A DNA stretch of 60,791 nucleotides from Deinococcus aquatilis DSM 23025 (GTDB taxonomy: Bacteria; Deinococcota; Deinococci; Deinococcales; Deinococcaceae), in NCBI RefSeq assembly GCF_000378445.1, contig NZ_KB899720.1:2501-63291 (forward strand), read 5' to 3'. Under the pieces are notes generated by a model. That model saw only the letters and a program-made list of their open reading frames with translations. It did no database searches and was not told where the DNA came from. Each line of letters begins with the position of its first letter. The first letter of the stretch is position 1. This document shows positions 32,538 through 42,054 of this stretch, piece after piece. The position numbers were made by a program, and so were the translations under genes.

Positions 32538-34028
32538 TCAAAAAAGAATGGCTTCTCTTTCCTGATTTGCCTTGCGTTCGCGTTTGTCGGCGTACATGCG
32601 TTGATCGGCGGTTCTCAGGGCAGAGGTCGCATCGGGCGCGTCGTGGGGCACACTCGCAATCCCGAGGCTGGCACTGGCCGGATACCCCGCACTGCGGACA
32701 TGGGCCGAGGCCCTCTCCACCACGCTCAGCAGCGTCTCGGCCCCCAGCTCGGCCCCCTGAAGGTGCAGCAGGGCGTATTCGTCACCGCCCAGACGGTAGG
32801 CACTGACAGCAGGCGAGTGTAGCTGGTGGGCAAATTCGCGCAGCAGCATGTCGCCGCTGGCGTGTCCCAGCGTGTCATTGACGCGTTTCATGCCGTCCAG
32901 ATCAATAATCGCCACCGTGTAGGGCTGCCCGGACTGCGTGGCCTCATCCAGCGCCACATCCAGGGCGCGGCGGTTGCCCAATCCGGTCAGCGAGTCGGTC
33001 AGGGCGGCCCGCTCCAGCGTCTGCATGTGTCCGGTGCGCTCCAGCACTGCATGAACGCTGTGTGCGGCGGCTTCCAGAAGGGTGCGCTCCTCGGGCGTCC
33101 AGGCGCCCTGTTCCTCAAAACGCACCAGGCTCAATACGAACGCCTGCTGGTTGGAGGCGTGAAACAGATGTAGCCACGCCGCCTGCCGCACGCCTGCCTC
33201 GATCAGTTCTTTCGAGGCGTGCTCGTAGGCCGAGTAGTCGTCGATAAAGCAGTGGTGGTGCGTCAGTACCGTTTCTCGGGCCAGCGGTTGCAGATTCACG
33301 AACCTGCCGTGTAGCAGTTCCAGGTGGGCCTGACCCCGGCTGCTGGTCAGTTCCTGCAGGCTCGTGCTTCCGGTGGGTGTCAGGCACATCAGAGCGAACC
33401 AGTCGAAGGCCAGACGGTCTTTCAGGATCAGCATGGCCTGACGCGCGGTTTCCTCGGGCGTCAGGCCATGCTGCATCAACTGGGCCAGGTCGCGCAGGGT
33501 GGACGCCTGATCGCGGGCCAACGTGAGGTTGCGGGTGCTGGAGCGCAGCGCGAGTTCGTCCATGACCACTTCGGCCAGCGCCGCCATCACGTCCAGTTCT
33601 TTGGCACCAAACTCACGTATCTGGTGATCGAAAACGCAGAGCGTGCCGAGGCTCAGGCCCTCTTCTGTTTTCAGGGGCACGCCTGCATAAGCGTGCAGGC
33701 CCGGCCCTTTGGGGGGTGCGGCGGCCATCGTTCCGGCGAACCGGGCATCCTGGGTCATATCGGGGATGATCAGCGCCTCGCCCTCCGCCACCACCCAGGT
33801 GCAGGGGGCAAAGCCGCGTGGGGCGCTCCCGGTGGGCATTCCGTGGCAGGCTTTGGCCCATTGCCGGGTGCCGTCTATAAAGTTGACGGCGGCGTAGGGT
33901 ACGTCCAGCACCCGTGCGGCCAGCGCCGTAATCCGGTCGAAGCCCGCTTCTGGAGGAGTATCCATGATCTGCTGCTGGGCAAGCGCCCTCAGTCGTTCAG
34001 ATTCTGAAGCGGGAATGGGAGAAGACAC
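32538..34028 (-). CDS. Double-GAF diguanylate cyclase
   Basis: A 496-residue cytoplasmic sensor. The first GAF-like domain spans about residues 20-160 (DVPYAAVNFIDGTRQW...YAGVPLKTEEGLSLGTLCVFD), a second about 180-335, and a GGDEF domain about 340-485 with the active site RLGGDEYALL (residues 414-418). The A-site is GGDEY, an accepted variant, so it is probably active. No RxxD inhibitory site precedes it, so product inhibition by that route is not expected. It lacks membrane segments. GTG 34028 follows TACACT (34041-34036) by 7 nt. It should make cyclic di-GMP in response to a small-molecule ligand. Confidence 0.9.
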   Translation of the reverse strand: MSSPIPASESERLRALAQQQIMDTPPEAGFDRITALAARVLDVPYAAVNFIDGTRQWAKACHGMPTGSAPRGFAPCTWVVAEGEALIIPDMTQDARFAGTMAAAPPKGPGLHAYAGVPLKTEEGLSLGTLCVFDHQIREFGAKELDVMAALAEVVMDELALRSSTRNLTLARDQASTLRDLAQLMQHGLTPEETARQAMLILKDRLAFDWFALMCLTPTGSTSLQELTSSRGQAHLELLHGRFVNLQPLARETVLTHHHCFIDDYSAYEHASKELIEAGVRQAAWLHLFHASNQQAFVLSLVRFEEQGAWTPEERTLLEAAAHSVHAVLERTGHMQTLERAALTDSLTGLGNRRALDVALDEATQSGQPYTVAIIDLDGMKRVNDTLGHASGDMLLREFAHQLHSPAVSAYRLGGDEYALLHLQGAELGAETLLSVVERASAHVRSAGYPASASLGIASVPHDAPDATSALRTADQRMYADKRERKANQEREAILF

Positions 34029-34166
34029 CCCAAAAGTGTAGCGGCTCCCTCCAACGTTCCTCTGACGGCGCGGCGTAAAGGCATGGATGAAGACCTGGCT
34101 GGATCAATCTCCCTGTGCCCTTCAATATTTACTTTGTCCGCTCAGCGACAGTGTAAATTCATGTTC

Positions 34167-34637
34167 TTAGGCCTCGTCCCAGCCGTCTTCATCCACAGGC
34201 TTCAGCTTGGGCAACGTGGTGTAGATGCCGGGATCACTGGGAGTACTGGCCGCGATCAGGCGGCCCACCTCTTCGGCGTCCGGTTCGGCCAGCACGCGCA
34301 CGAAATCCGAGGGATTGAGCACCGTTTCGCGCACAGGCCAGTTGCGTTCCTGCGTCCAGTTCACCAGTTCGGCCAGAGCCTCCGCACCGGGGCGGCCATA
34401 ACGCGGGCCGAAGGCGGGGGCGGCGATCACGGCCTGCGTGCCCTGCACGAGCAGCGCCGCGTACGCCGCGTTCAGGCGGTCTCCCTGGCGGTCTGTGACC
34501 AGAATCAGGCGGCCACCCGCCCGCACCGAGCCTTCCAGGTGGGCCTGCACTGCTCCCCACGTTTCCTGCGGCGCACCGGCCACACCCAGCGGATCGGAGA
34601 CTTGCAGGTATGTCGGCGGGCGGTGGGTGGGCAACAT
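34167..34637 (-). CDS. Hypothetical protein
   Basis: A 156-residue protein of unknown family. It opens LPTHRPPTYLQVSD and looks like an alpha/beta fold (GGRLILVTDRQGDRLNAAYAALL; TQAVIAAPAFGPRYG). It ends in an acidic tail (VDEDGWDEA). The start is set at ATG 34637 because TACACT (34649-34644) is 6 nt upstream; a start 7 codons earlier would place the promoter inside the gene. It is divergent from the S4 protein at 34720, whose own -10 box lies 60 bases away, so the two may share control. Confidence 0.7.
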   Translation of the reverse strand: MLPTHRPPTYLQVSDPLGVAGAPQETWGAVQAHLEGSVRAGGRLILVTDRQGDRLNAAYAALLVQGTQAVIAAPAFGPRYGRPGAEALAELVNWTQERNWPVRETVLNPSDFVRVLAEPDAEEVGRLIAASTPSDPGIYTTLPKLKPVDEDGWDEA

Positions 34638-34719
34638 GGAAACAGTGTAGCGGTGCATGGGCCAGCATGCTTACTGGGCGCACTGGGCCAGCAGCGTGCT
34701 GGGGCGCTATCTTGCCTCC

Positions 34720-35418
34720 ATGAAGCAGAAACTTGGCACATTGGTCGCGCAGGCGCGGGGCGGGCGCGTGGTCCGTACGCCATTCGTAGACGGCGACGAG
34801 ATAGACCGCCGCCTGCTGCAAGACGACGAGGTGCGCCACAAGATCGCGGGCGGCTTTCCCGATGCGCGGCGCGTGATCCTGACCATCTATCCGGCCCATA
34901 TTCCAGAAGTAGACAGCGGCGTGACCGTGCTGCGCGTGATGCCTGAAGAGGCCGCGCCCGTGTGGGACGTACAAGACCTGACTGTGCAACTGCGGAAGCT
35001 GGAGCTGAAAGAAGAGCAGATCGGAGACGTGCGCGAAGACCGGGGCGCTTTTCTGATCGCCGCTACGGGCAAGGCCGCGCAGACCCTGGCCGCCCTGACC
35101 GAACTGGGCGGGCGCGGCCTGGACGTGGAGGACGTGGGCGAAAGCGCAGGCAAGAGCAGCCGCGTGCGTGAAGTGGTGGTGCCCTCCATGCGTGTGGATG
35201 TGGTGGGGGCCAAGGGCTTCGGCGTGAGCCGCGCCTATTTTCAGCAGGGGATCGAGGGCGGCAAGGTGCGCCTGAACGGTCAGCCTGCCCGCGCCAGCAG
35301 CGACATCCGCGAGGGAGACAGCCTCAGCGCCGAGGGACTGGGCCGCATCGACTTCAAGCGTGTGGTTAACGAAACGCGGCGCGGCAATTACAAGGTGGAG
35401 CTGGATGTTCACCGGTGA
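34720..35418 (+). CDS. YlmH-like S4-domain RNA-binding protein
   Basis: A 232-residue protein with a YlmH-type N-terminal fold (GGRVVRTPFVDGDE; ARRVILTIYPAHIPE) and a C-terminal S4 domain (VGAKGFGVSRAYFQQGIEGGKVRLNGQPA, residues about 165-195). YlmH proteins bind ribosomal complexes and were linked to cell division in Gram-positive bacteria and to rescue of stalled 50S-nascent chain complexes. TATCTT (34708-34713) ends 6 nt before ATG 34720, a leaderless start. Confidence 0.86.
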   Translation: MKQKLGTLVAQARGGRVVRTPFVDGDEIDRRLLQDDEVRHKIAGGFPDARRVILTIYPAHIPEVDSGVTVLRVMPEEAAPVWDVQDLTVQLRKLELKEEQIGDVREDRGAFLIAATGKAAQTLAALTELGGRGLDVEDVGESAGKSSRVREVVVPSMRVDVVGAKGFGVSRAYFQQGIEGGKVRLNGQPARASSDIREGDSLSAEGLGRIDFKRVVNETRRGNYKVELDVHR

Positions 35419-35598
35419 GGTGGGTGGAGCGTGGAGTGTAGATCGGAGGCACCGCCCTATCGGTTTGGGCCTCGTTCAGATCAGCGGCGTCACGGGTTCT
35501 GGCTTGGTCCACAGTTCAGCTTCTCCAGCCAGTACGTCTTTTCCACTCACCACTGACCACTCACCACTGACCAAACGCGGTGCGTTACCGCAGCTCCC

Positions 35599-36603
35599 AT
35601 GATTGATCTGCTGGCCCGCAATCCCAGCCTGTCGCCCGAAGAACTGACGGCGGGCCTGACGCCCAATGCCCGGTTTAAGAACGTGCGGTTCGACAATTAC
35701 CGGCCCAACCCCGATTTTTCCAGTCAGGCGGAGGCGCGGGCCAGTTTGCAGGCTTTTTTGCAGGGGGCACAGGTGCGGCCCGGCGGCTTTCGGCTGTTTC
35801 GCAAAACGCGCTCGGAGGGGCGGGGGCTGTATCTGGACGGCGGCTTCGGCGTGGGCAAAACGCACCTGCTTGCCAGCACCTACCACGCGGCTCAGGGGGT
35901 CCGTGCCCTCATGAGCTTTCAGGACCTGATGTACATCATCGGGTCGCTGGGCATGGTGCGGGCGGTGGAGGCCTTCCGGGGCCACCAACTGCTTCTGATC
36001 GACGAATTCGAGCTGGACGATCCCGGCAATACCCACATGGCAAACACCTTTCTAGGCCAACTGATGCCCGCCGGAACCAGCGTGGTGGCGACCAGCAACA
36101 CCGAACCCGGCGCACTGGGTCAGGGCCGCTTCAACGCCTCCGACTTTCAGCGCCAGATTCAGGGCATTGCCAGCCGTTTTGAGACCCACCGGGTAGACGG
36201 CCCCGATTACCGCCAGCGCGGTACCGCCCCGGAAGGCCCGCTGCTTCCCGCAGAATGGGCCGTGTGGCAGGCCAGGCAAGACCGGGCCACCCTGGCGCTC
36301 ACCTCTCACCGCGATCTGAACCGGCACCTGCTGGACGTGCATCCCAGCCGTTTTGCCAAGATGCTGGCGGGCGTGGGGGCGGTGGGTATCCACGATCTGG
36401 CCCCGATGTCCGATCAGAATGTGGCCCTGCGGTTCGTGCACTTCATAGACAAGCTGTACGACCTCGGCCTGCCCGCCGCCATGACCGGAGCGCCCCTGAA
36501 CACCCTGTTCGACGAAACCTACCGGCACGGCGCCTATGCCAAAAAGTACAGCCGCTGCCTGAGCCGGATCAGCGAGTTGTTGCGGGAAGCCATGGCGGGC
36601 TAG
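35599..36603 (+). CDS. zapE: Cell division protein ZapE (AFG1-like ATPase)
   Basis: A 334-residue P-loop ATPase of the AFG1/ZapE family. Walker A is GGFGVGKTHLL (residues about 80-90), Walker B LLLIDEFELDD, sensor ATSNTEP, and the family segments RFKNVRFDNYRPNP and SRFAKMLAGVGAVGI follow. In E. coli ZapE binds FtsZ and acts under oxygen limitation or heat. The lack of obvious partners here leaves the role by homology. The preceding 180 bases (35419-35598) hold CCACTGACC-type short repeats and no gene. Confidence 0.9.
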   Translation: MIDLLARNPSLSPEELTAGLTPNARFKNVRFDNYRPNPDFSSQAEARASLQAFLQGAQVRPGGFRLFRKTRSEGRGLYLDGGFGVGKTHLLASTYHAAQGVRALMSFQDLMYIIGSLGMVRAVEAFRGHQLLLIDEFELDDPGNTHMANTFLGQLMPAGTSVVATSNTEPGALGQGRFNASDFQRQIQGIASRFETHRVDGPDYRQRGTAPEGPLLPAEWAVWQARQDRATLALTSHRDLNRHLLDVHPSRFAKMLAGVGAVGIHDLAPMSDQNVALRFVHFIDKLYDLGLPAAMTGAPLNTLFDETYRHGAYAKKYSRCLSRISELLREAMAG

Positions 36604-36604
36604 G

Positions 36605-36652
36605 GAACGTGGATCGTAGATCGTGGAAAATCTTTAACCACGATCCACGTTC
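36605..36652. terminator. Hairpin between convergent zapE and binding-protein genes
   Basis: A perfect 13-bp stem, GAACGTGGATCGT (36605-36617) with ACGATCCACGTTC (36640-36652). It lacks long T-runs; it may terminate both genes or be a short palindromic repeat. Confidence 0.55.
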
Positions 36653-36669
36653 TACCCTCCACCATCAAA

Positions 36670-37866
36670 TCACTTCAGTGCCTTGGCCTGAGCCTCGTCC
36701 AGCGCCGCTTTCGCTGTCATTTTGCCCGTCGTGGCCTTGATGATCGCGTCTTCGAGGTAACTGGCCCACTGTCCTGCATCGGGCGTATTCAGGCGGGGCA
36801 CGGCGCGGCCCAGTTGCTCGTGGGCGGCCCGGAGCTGAGGGTTTTTGGCGTACCAGTCGGCCAGCAGCGGAGTCGCGGCGCGGCGGGGCGGGGCATAGGC
36901 GGTGGTTTTGACCCAATCGGCCAACCTGGGGGCTTCCATCAGGAAACCCCAGAAAGCCAGCGCTCCGGCCTGCTCGTTTGCGGGCGTGCCGCGCGGCACC
37001 GCCAGGTTTGCGCCGCCCAGCGGCACCGTGCAGTTGCCCACCTTCTCACACGGAAAGGGTGCAATACCCAGGTTGAAAAAGGGCAGTTTTTTGGCGTCCA
37101 CCCAGTTGGCGACGCTTGCCAGCACGAAGGTATTCTGCCCGCGTGCAAAGTCGAAGGCGGCGCGGGTGGCCTCGTTCAGCGTGCGGGGTTGGGCCAGTCC
37201 GGTGGTGCTCATGCGGGCCAGTTGGGTCAGGGCTTCCAGGGCGTCGGGACTGTTGAGCGTGGGCTGCGTGCCGCTGCTGAGGCTGCCGCCGCGTGCCAGT
37301 ACGTTGGCCTCGAAGGTCCAGGCGTCGGCGGCCACCACCAGAGGCCGTTTGCTGCCGCCCGCCAGTTTGCGACTGGCACTTTCCAGCTGTGTCCAGGTAT
37401 CGGGGGCCGTAATTTTGGCGCGGTTCAGGGCGCCCGCGTTGTACATCAGCACGGGTACACTCACGTTCCAGGGCAGGCCCACACGCCGCCCGCCGGACTC
37501 TCCAGCCTTCCAGACGGCGGGCGAAAAATCGCGGGTGAAGGCGTCAGGCAGCGCGTCCACGGCTTTGGTCAGGTCGGCCAGTTGCCCATCTGCGGCCACC
37601 TGAGAAAACTGGGTGTATTCCAACTGCACCAACGCCGGAGCCTTGCCCGTCTTCAGCGCCATTTGCAGGCGGGGCAACAGCTCGCGGTAATTGCCCAGCG
37701 AGGTCGGAACCACCTCGTATTCTGTCTGAGAGCGGTTGAATTCGCGGGCATAGTCGCTGACTTTGCTCTGTACGCCGTCCATGGCGTGCCAGAACTCCAC
37801 CCGGACGGGCGCGGCATGGGCAGAGGCGGCAAGCAACACGGACAGAGGAAGGGCAACACGCAGCAT
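36670..37866 (-). CDS. Orphan sugar ABC transporter substrate-binding protein (UgpB-like)
   Basis: A 398-residue type II binding protein: signal peptide (about residues 1-18, ending SAHA), then VRVEFWHAMDG, the DLTKAVDAL segment and VGLPWNVSVPVLMYNA, a UgpB/MalE-class pattern. It probably binds a sugar or glycerol-3-phosphate derivative. No permease or ATPase gene is adjacent, so it must use a transporter encoded elsewhere. TAGACT (37878-37873) ends 6 nt before ATG 37866, a leaderless start. Confidence 0.87.
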   Translation of the reverse strand: MLRVALPLSVLLAASAHAAPVRVEFWHAMDGVQSKVSDYAREFNRSQTEYEVVPTSLGNYRELLPRLQMALKTGKAPALVQLEYTQFSQVAADGQLADLTKAVDALPDAFTRDFSPAVWKAGESGGRRVGLPWNVSVPVLMYNAGALNRAKITAPDTWTQLESASRKLAGGSKRPLVVAADAWTFEANVLARGGSLSSGTQPTLNSPDALEALTQLARMSTTGLAQPRTLNEATRAAFDFARGQNTFVLASVANWVDAKKLPFFNLGIAPFPCEKVGNCTVPLGGANLAVPRGTPANEQAGALAFWGFLMEAPRLADWVKTTAYAPPRRAATPLLADWYAKNPQLRAAHEQLGRAVPRLNTPDAGQWASYLEDAIIKATTGKMTAKAALDEAQAKALK

Positions 37867-37933
37867 GGGCCGAGTCTAGCGGGGCAACGTGACGGGGGAT
37901 TGATGGCAGGGCATTCAGTAGCGCAGGTCTGCT

Positions 37934-38257
37934 TTACCCGTGCGAATGCAGCAGCGCCACACTGCCCAGAATCAGGGCCAGGCCTGCCCAAGCGGTTGGG
38001 GTCAGGCGGGTTCCGTCCAGGCGGCGACTGAGCAGGGCGGTGGTCACGATGCCCAACCCGCCCCACGCGGCGTAGGCCACGGCCACCGGCACCTCACGAA
38101 CCGCCACACCCAGCAGCGTAAAGGCCAGCAGCACCAGCGCCACCGCCGCCACCCCCAGCCCCTTATGCCGGAATCCGTCCGACCGCTTGAGAAGCACGTT
38201 TGCCAGCACGTCCAGCGTCACTGCGCCCACGATCAGCAACAGGGCAAATGGGGTCAT
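37934..38257 (-). CDS. mdtI: SMR efflux subunit, MdtI-like
   Basis: A 107-residue four-helix SMR protein with LANVLLKRSDGFRHKGLG and VAYAAWGGLGIV, close to the MdtI pattern. The usual catalytic Glu of SMR helix 1 is Asp (TLDVLANV), a notable substitution. With MdtJ it would form a heterodimeric exporter, spermidine being the E. coli substrate. The start overlaps the stop of the mdtJ-like gene, so both are cotranslated. Confidence 0.82.
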   Translation of the reverse strand: MTPFALLLIVGAVTLDVLANVLLKRSDGFRHKGLGVAAVALVLLAFTLLGVAVREVPVAVAYAAWGGLGIVTTALLSRRLDGTRLTPTAWAGLALILGSVALLHSHG

Positions 38258-38634
38258 GCTGCTTCTCCGGTCAGAGGGGTCATGAGGCTAGACTGGCGTT
38301 CTACCGGGTGGCCTTCCACCGTGCCCCGGTGCAGCAGGGCCGCGCCCACCAGCAACCCCACCAGCGCCAGCCCATGCGTCGGCGTCAGGTGTTCGCCCAG
38401 CAGCAGCACGCCCAGGCCTGTGATCAGCACCAGACCCACCGCCTCCCACACGGCAAACGCCACCGCCACCGGAATCTGCCGGAAGGCTTTGGAGAGCAGC
38501 ACATACGACGCGGCAAGGAAGGCATACGTGATCAGCAGTTCCAGCCCCGGCGTCTGCATAGAGAAGAGTTTTAACGACAGTGTGCCCGTCACTTCAAATG
38601 TGATGGCCGTAAACAGCGCGATCCAAGACCGCAT
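38254..38634 (-). CDS. mdtJ: SMR efflux subunit, MdtJ-like
   Basis: A 126-residue SMR protein with the catalytic Glu in TAITFEVTGTLSLKLF and the motif VAFAVWEAVGLVLITGLG, matching MdtJ more than EmrE. A cytoplasmic tail follows the fourth helix. ATG 38634 follows AAAGGA at a good distance. A stable hairpin in the leader (38652-38682) may control translation. Partner is the MdtI-like subunit downstream. Confidence 0.83.
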   Translation of the reverse strand: MRSWIALFTAITFEVTGTLSLKLFSMQTPGLELLITYAFLAASYVLLSKAFRQIPVAVAFAVWEAVGLVLITGLGVLLLGEHLTPTHGLALVGLLVGAALLHRGTVEGHPVERQSSLMTPLTGEAA

Positions 38635-38651
38635 AACTACACCAATCCTTT

Positions 38652-38682
38652 GCCCGAATCCTCGGTTAGTGGGATTCTGGGC
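38652..38682 (-). promoter_or_regulatory. Leader hairpin upstream of mdtJ
   Basis: GAATCC/GGATTC extended by GCCC/GGGC across a one-base bulge, with a 10-base loop, ending just before the AAAGGA ribosome site. No T-run follows, so translation control or mRNA protection is more likely than termination. Confidence 0.5.
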
Positions 38683-38691
38683 GACTTGCAA

Positions 38692-39128
38692 AAAAATTTA
38701 ATAGGTTTTCGTTCTGCTCGCCGAAGATGGTTCCGGCAGGCCTGACGGCAGGGCCGAGAAGCCCGCTAGGTCCAGGAACGGACGTAGAGCCAGTCGATCA
38801 GTGCAGCGGGAAGCAAAGGAACCCGTTTGTTCTGCCCAGAAAAAATTGTTGCCGACACGTACTTTCACGCTTCCTTGTAGGCCGCACCCGCAAACAGGGG
38901 CTTGGGCTGGAGGGGAGAGCAGACTGCACAGTCTCGCCGCACGGACTTCGTGCAGGAACGGTCACGGGGCTGGGCGCATTTGAAGCGCGTGGCCCGCGTG
39001 CAGCAGTCCGACGCCTTCAGTTTATCCGTCTGCTGTCAGGGCGCGGTGAGCCGAAGCTGATTTGGGGTACATGTTGGGAGCCGCAACGCAGGTCAGATGG
39101 ACATTCGCTCTGGTAGCCCGCCGCCCCG
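38692..39128. other. 437-base intergenic region, no gene seen
   Basis: Neither strand has a frame with good codon use. An AT-rich tract (about 38692-38720) probably contains the mdtJ promoter. Nothing matching tmRNA, 6S or RNase P RNA cores was recognised. Confidence 0.5.
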
Positions 39129-39140
39129 TATCCTGATCTG

Positions 39141-39836
<696 letters not shown>

Positions 39837-39867
39837 AGGCAGTGAGTGGGTAGTGGTCAGTGGACAA

Positions 39868-39916
39868 GGCAAAAGCAGGGCCGCAACTTGATTTCTGTTG
39901 CGGCCCTGCTTTTGCC
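39868..39916. terminator. Perfect 20-bp hairpin between convergent genes
   Basis: GGCAAAAGCAGGGCCGCAAC (39868-39887) pairs completely with 39897-39916 around a 9-base loop. The stem contains AAAA/TTTT near its base, so it can terminate both the permease gene and the MerR gene. It is flanked by complementary CCACTCACTAC-type sequences. Confidence 0.8.
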
Positions 39917-39938
39917 ACCACCACTCACTACTGATCAC

Positions 39939-40682
39939 TTACAGTTCTTTGGCCCATGCCTGCACCGCCCGCGCCTGATAAGCCGCCAGTCCCGCCCGTG
40001 CCTTGTCGATATTTTGGGTGAATCTGGGATCGTTCACCCACATCTCGCTGACGTTGGCAAACATGCTGGGCGAGGAATCGTAATACCAGCGGCACTGGTG
40101 CGCGTGATGCTGGGCCACCACTGCCCCGGCTTCGGGCGACTCGGGCGGTGTGCCTGCGTCCATCAGGGCAAGGTAGGCCGCAGTGATGGCCCCCATTTCT
40201 GTCTTGATGCCTTCCCAATCCTGTTGGGTGTAGCGTTTCACGCGCTCGGCGCTCTGCCTGTAGGCGTCGGTTTCGCCCCAGCGGTCTTTGGCTTCCTGTT
40301 CGTACTCGGCGGGGTCGAAGCCGTCAAACAATTTGCTCAGGTCTTCTCTGGTCATGGTTTTCTCTCCTTCGGCGGCGGCCAGTAAGGTTTCAAGGGCGTC
40401 CAGCATGGCCTGATTGCGTCTGGCCTGCTCCTGCAAGAGGCGGCGCTGAAGTTTCAGGGTTTCCAGTTCGTCGGCGTCGGGGTCGTCCAGCACGGCGCGG
40501 ATACGGTGCAGGCTCAGGCCCAGTTCTCTGAACATCAGAATCCGGTGCAGGCGTTGTACGTCATCCACTCCATACAGGCGGTAATTGCCTTCCGTGCGGG
40601 CGGATGGTTTCAGCAACCCCAGTTCGTCGTAATGGTGCAGCGTGCGAATGCTGACGCGGGCCAGCCTGGACAGTTCGCCCAC
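39939..40682 (-). CDS. MerR-family regulator with TipAS ligand domain
   Basis: A 247-residue regulator. A winged-helix MerR domain (RVSIRTLHHYDELGLLKPSA, RLYGVDDVQRLHRI) and dimerization helix (residues about 75-110) precede a TipAS-like domain (MTREDLSKLFDGFDPAEYEQEA...), which binds thiopeptides or other amphipathic drugs in homologues. It is divergent from azlCD. GTG 40682 is the first standard start but has no ribosome site; a perfect AGGAGG lies upstream with an in-frame ATA at 40736 at correct spacing, so the true N terminus may be 18 residues longer. Confidence 0.85.
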   Translation of the reverse strand: MGELSRLARVSIRTLHHYDELGLLKPSARTEGNYRLYGVDDVQRLHRILMFRELGLSLHRIRAVLDDPDADELETLKLQRRLLQEQARRNQAMLDALETLLAAAEGEKTMTREDLSKLFDGFDPAEYEQEAKDRWGETDAYRQSAERVKRYTQQDWEGIKTEMGAITAAYLALMDAGTPPESPEAGAVVAQHHAHQCRWYYDSSPSMFANVSEMWVNDPRFTQNIDKARAGLAAYQARAVQAWAKEL

Positions 40683-40795
40683 CGTCCAACTTGAATCCGT
40701 TTCTGCTGGATGTTGCGTGCTGATGCTCTGTCTTATGCTCTTTCACCTCCTCTTGCCCACAGCGTAGGGGCTGACGCGGCGGGAGGGTCAAGGGG

Positions 40796-41584
40796 GTGGG
40801 GAAGTGGGCAGGGTGGCCCTCACCAGACATGTCAGGGCGTACCCTTTGGGGCGTGTCTCTTCCCATTGCGGCCCCGCCCTCCGCCTTCTGGCCCCCCTTC
40901 TGGCGGGGGTTCCGTGCGCTGATGCCGCTGTGGTTGGGCATGGTTCCTTTTGCGGTGGCCTACGCGGTCACGGCGCGGGCAGCGGGCCTCGGCGTGCTGG
41001 AAACGCAACTGATGAGCGTCACCGTGTTCGCGGGCGCGTCGCAATTCGCGGCGGCGGGGCTGTTTGCCAGCGGAGCCAATGCGCTGGGTATCGTCGCCAC
41101 CACCGCCCTCCTGAATGCGCGGCATGTGCTGTACGGCCTCAGCCTCTCGCGCACGCTGCCGCTGACCCGGCCTCAGCGGGTGCTGGCTGCCCAATTCCTG
41201 ACCGATGAAGCCTACGGGGTGGCGGTGGTGCGCGGGCCGCAGGAAGCCGGGGGCCTCAGCTTCGCTTTCCTCTTGGGCGCGGAACTGAGCCTGTATTTCA
41301 TCTGGAATCTGTCTACGTTGGTGGGCGCACTGGCAGGCGCGGTGCTGCCCGATCCGGCGGCGCTGGGCGTGGCCGTCGTGTTTCCGCTGGCCTTTCTGGG
41401 TTTGCTGGTGCCGCTGCTGAAGAGCCGCGTGACCGTGCTGGTGGCGCTGGCGTCGGGGCTGGGGGCGTGGGGCCTGTCGCGCTTTTTGCCGGGCGGTCTG
41501 GTGATTTTGCTGGCTGGAATTGGTGGGGCGTTGCTGGGGGCGCTGCTCTCTTCCCGTAACCAACCGCAGGAGGCCCAGGCATGA
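40796..41584 (+). CDS. azlC: AzlC-type branched-chain amino acid exporter, large subunit
   Basis: A 262-residue membrane protein with seven or eight hydrophobic segments and the AzlC motifs GMVPFAVAYAVTARAAGL, VFAGASQFAA and LNARHVLYGLSL. With AzlD it exports branched-chain amino acids or analogues. GTG 40796 has a GGAGGG ribosome site 8 nt upstream. ATG 40829 and GTG 40853 (TACCCT 7 nt before it) are alternatives that lose a non-conserved N-terminal tail. The stop overlaps azlD. Confidence 0.88.
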   Translation: MGKWAGWPSPDMSGRTLWGVSLPIAAPPSAFWPPFWRGFRALMPLWLGMVPFAVAYAVTARAAGLGVLETQLMSVTVFAGASQFAAAGLFASGANALGIVATTALLNARHVLYGLSLSRTLPLTRPQRVLAAQFLTDEAYGVAVVRGPQEAGGLSFAFLLGAELSLYFIWNLSTLVGALAGAVLPDPAALGVAVVFPLAFLGLLVPLLKSRVTVLVALASGLGAWGLSRFLPGGLVILLAGIGGALLGALLSSRNQPQEAQA

Positions 41585-41877
41585 GCGTGCTGCTGGTCAT
41601 CTTTCTGATGTGGGCCGTGACCTACCCGGTGCGCTGGCTGGGTCTGAGTTTGGGCCGCCTGCATCTGCCTCCCTTCTGGCTGTCGTTTCTGCAATTCGTA
41701 CCGGTCAGCGTGTTTGCCGCCCTTGTGGTGCCCGAAGTGCTGGGTAGCCCCGAATGGCCCCGCCGCCTGGTGGCCTGCATGGTAGGCGGCCTGCTGATGT
41801 GGCGCACGGGCAGCCTTGCTCCCGGCATTCTGGGCGGATTCGCGGCGTATTGGGTGGTCAGGGGAGTGGGGTTTTAG
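41581..41877 (+). CDS. azlD: AzlD-type branched-chain amino acid exporter, small subunit
   Basis: A 98-residue protein with three membrane segments and the AzlD pattern TYPVRWLGLSLGR, FVPVSVFAALVVPEVL and GILGGFAAYWVVRG. It is the obligate partner of AzlC, with which it overlaps by ATGA. The following 177 bases contain a GGTGGATCGT/ACGATCCACC inverted pair and no gene. Confidence 0.9.
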   Translation: MSVLLVIFLMWAVTYPVRWLGLSLGRLHLPPFWLSFLQFVPVSVFAALVVPEVLGSPEWPRRLVACMVGGLLMWRTGSLAPGILGGFAAYWVVRGVGF

Positions 41878-42054
41878 GGGTGGATCGTAAAGATGTGAAA
41901 TGAATCTCTAGGGTTTGCCCACAGCCCACACCCAACAACCTACAGCCCTCATTCCCACCTGCGCCGTTCCCACGCTCGACGATCCACCCACTACGATCCT
42001 ACTCACCACAACCCACTTACCACTTCCCCCTCCCCGCGCTATGCTATTCCCCGC

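Noticed and set aside
38692..39128. A housekeeping RNA such as RNase P or tmRNA RNA
   Set aside because: I looked for their conserved cores and did not find them.
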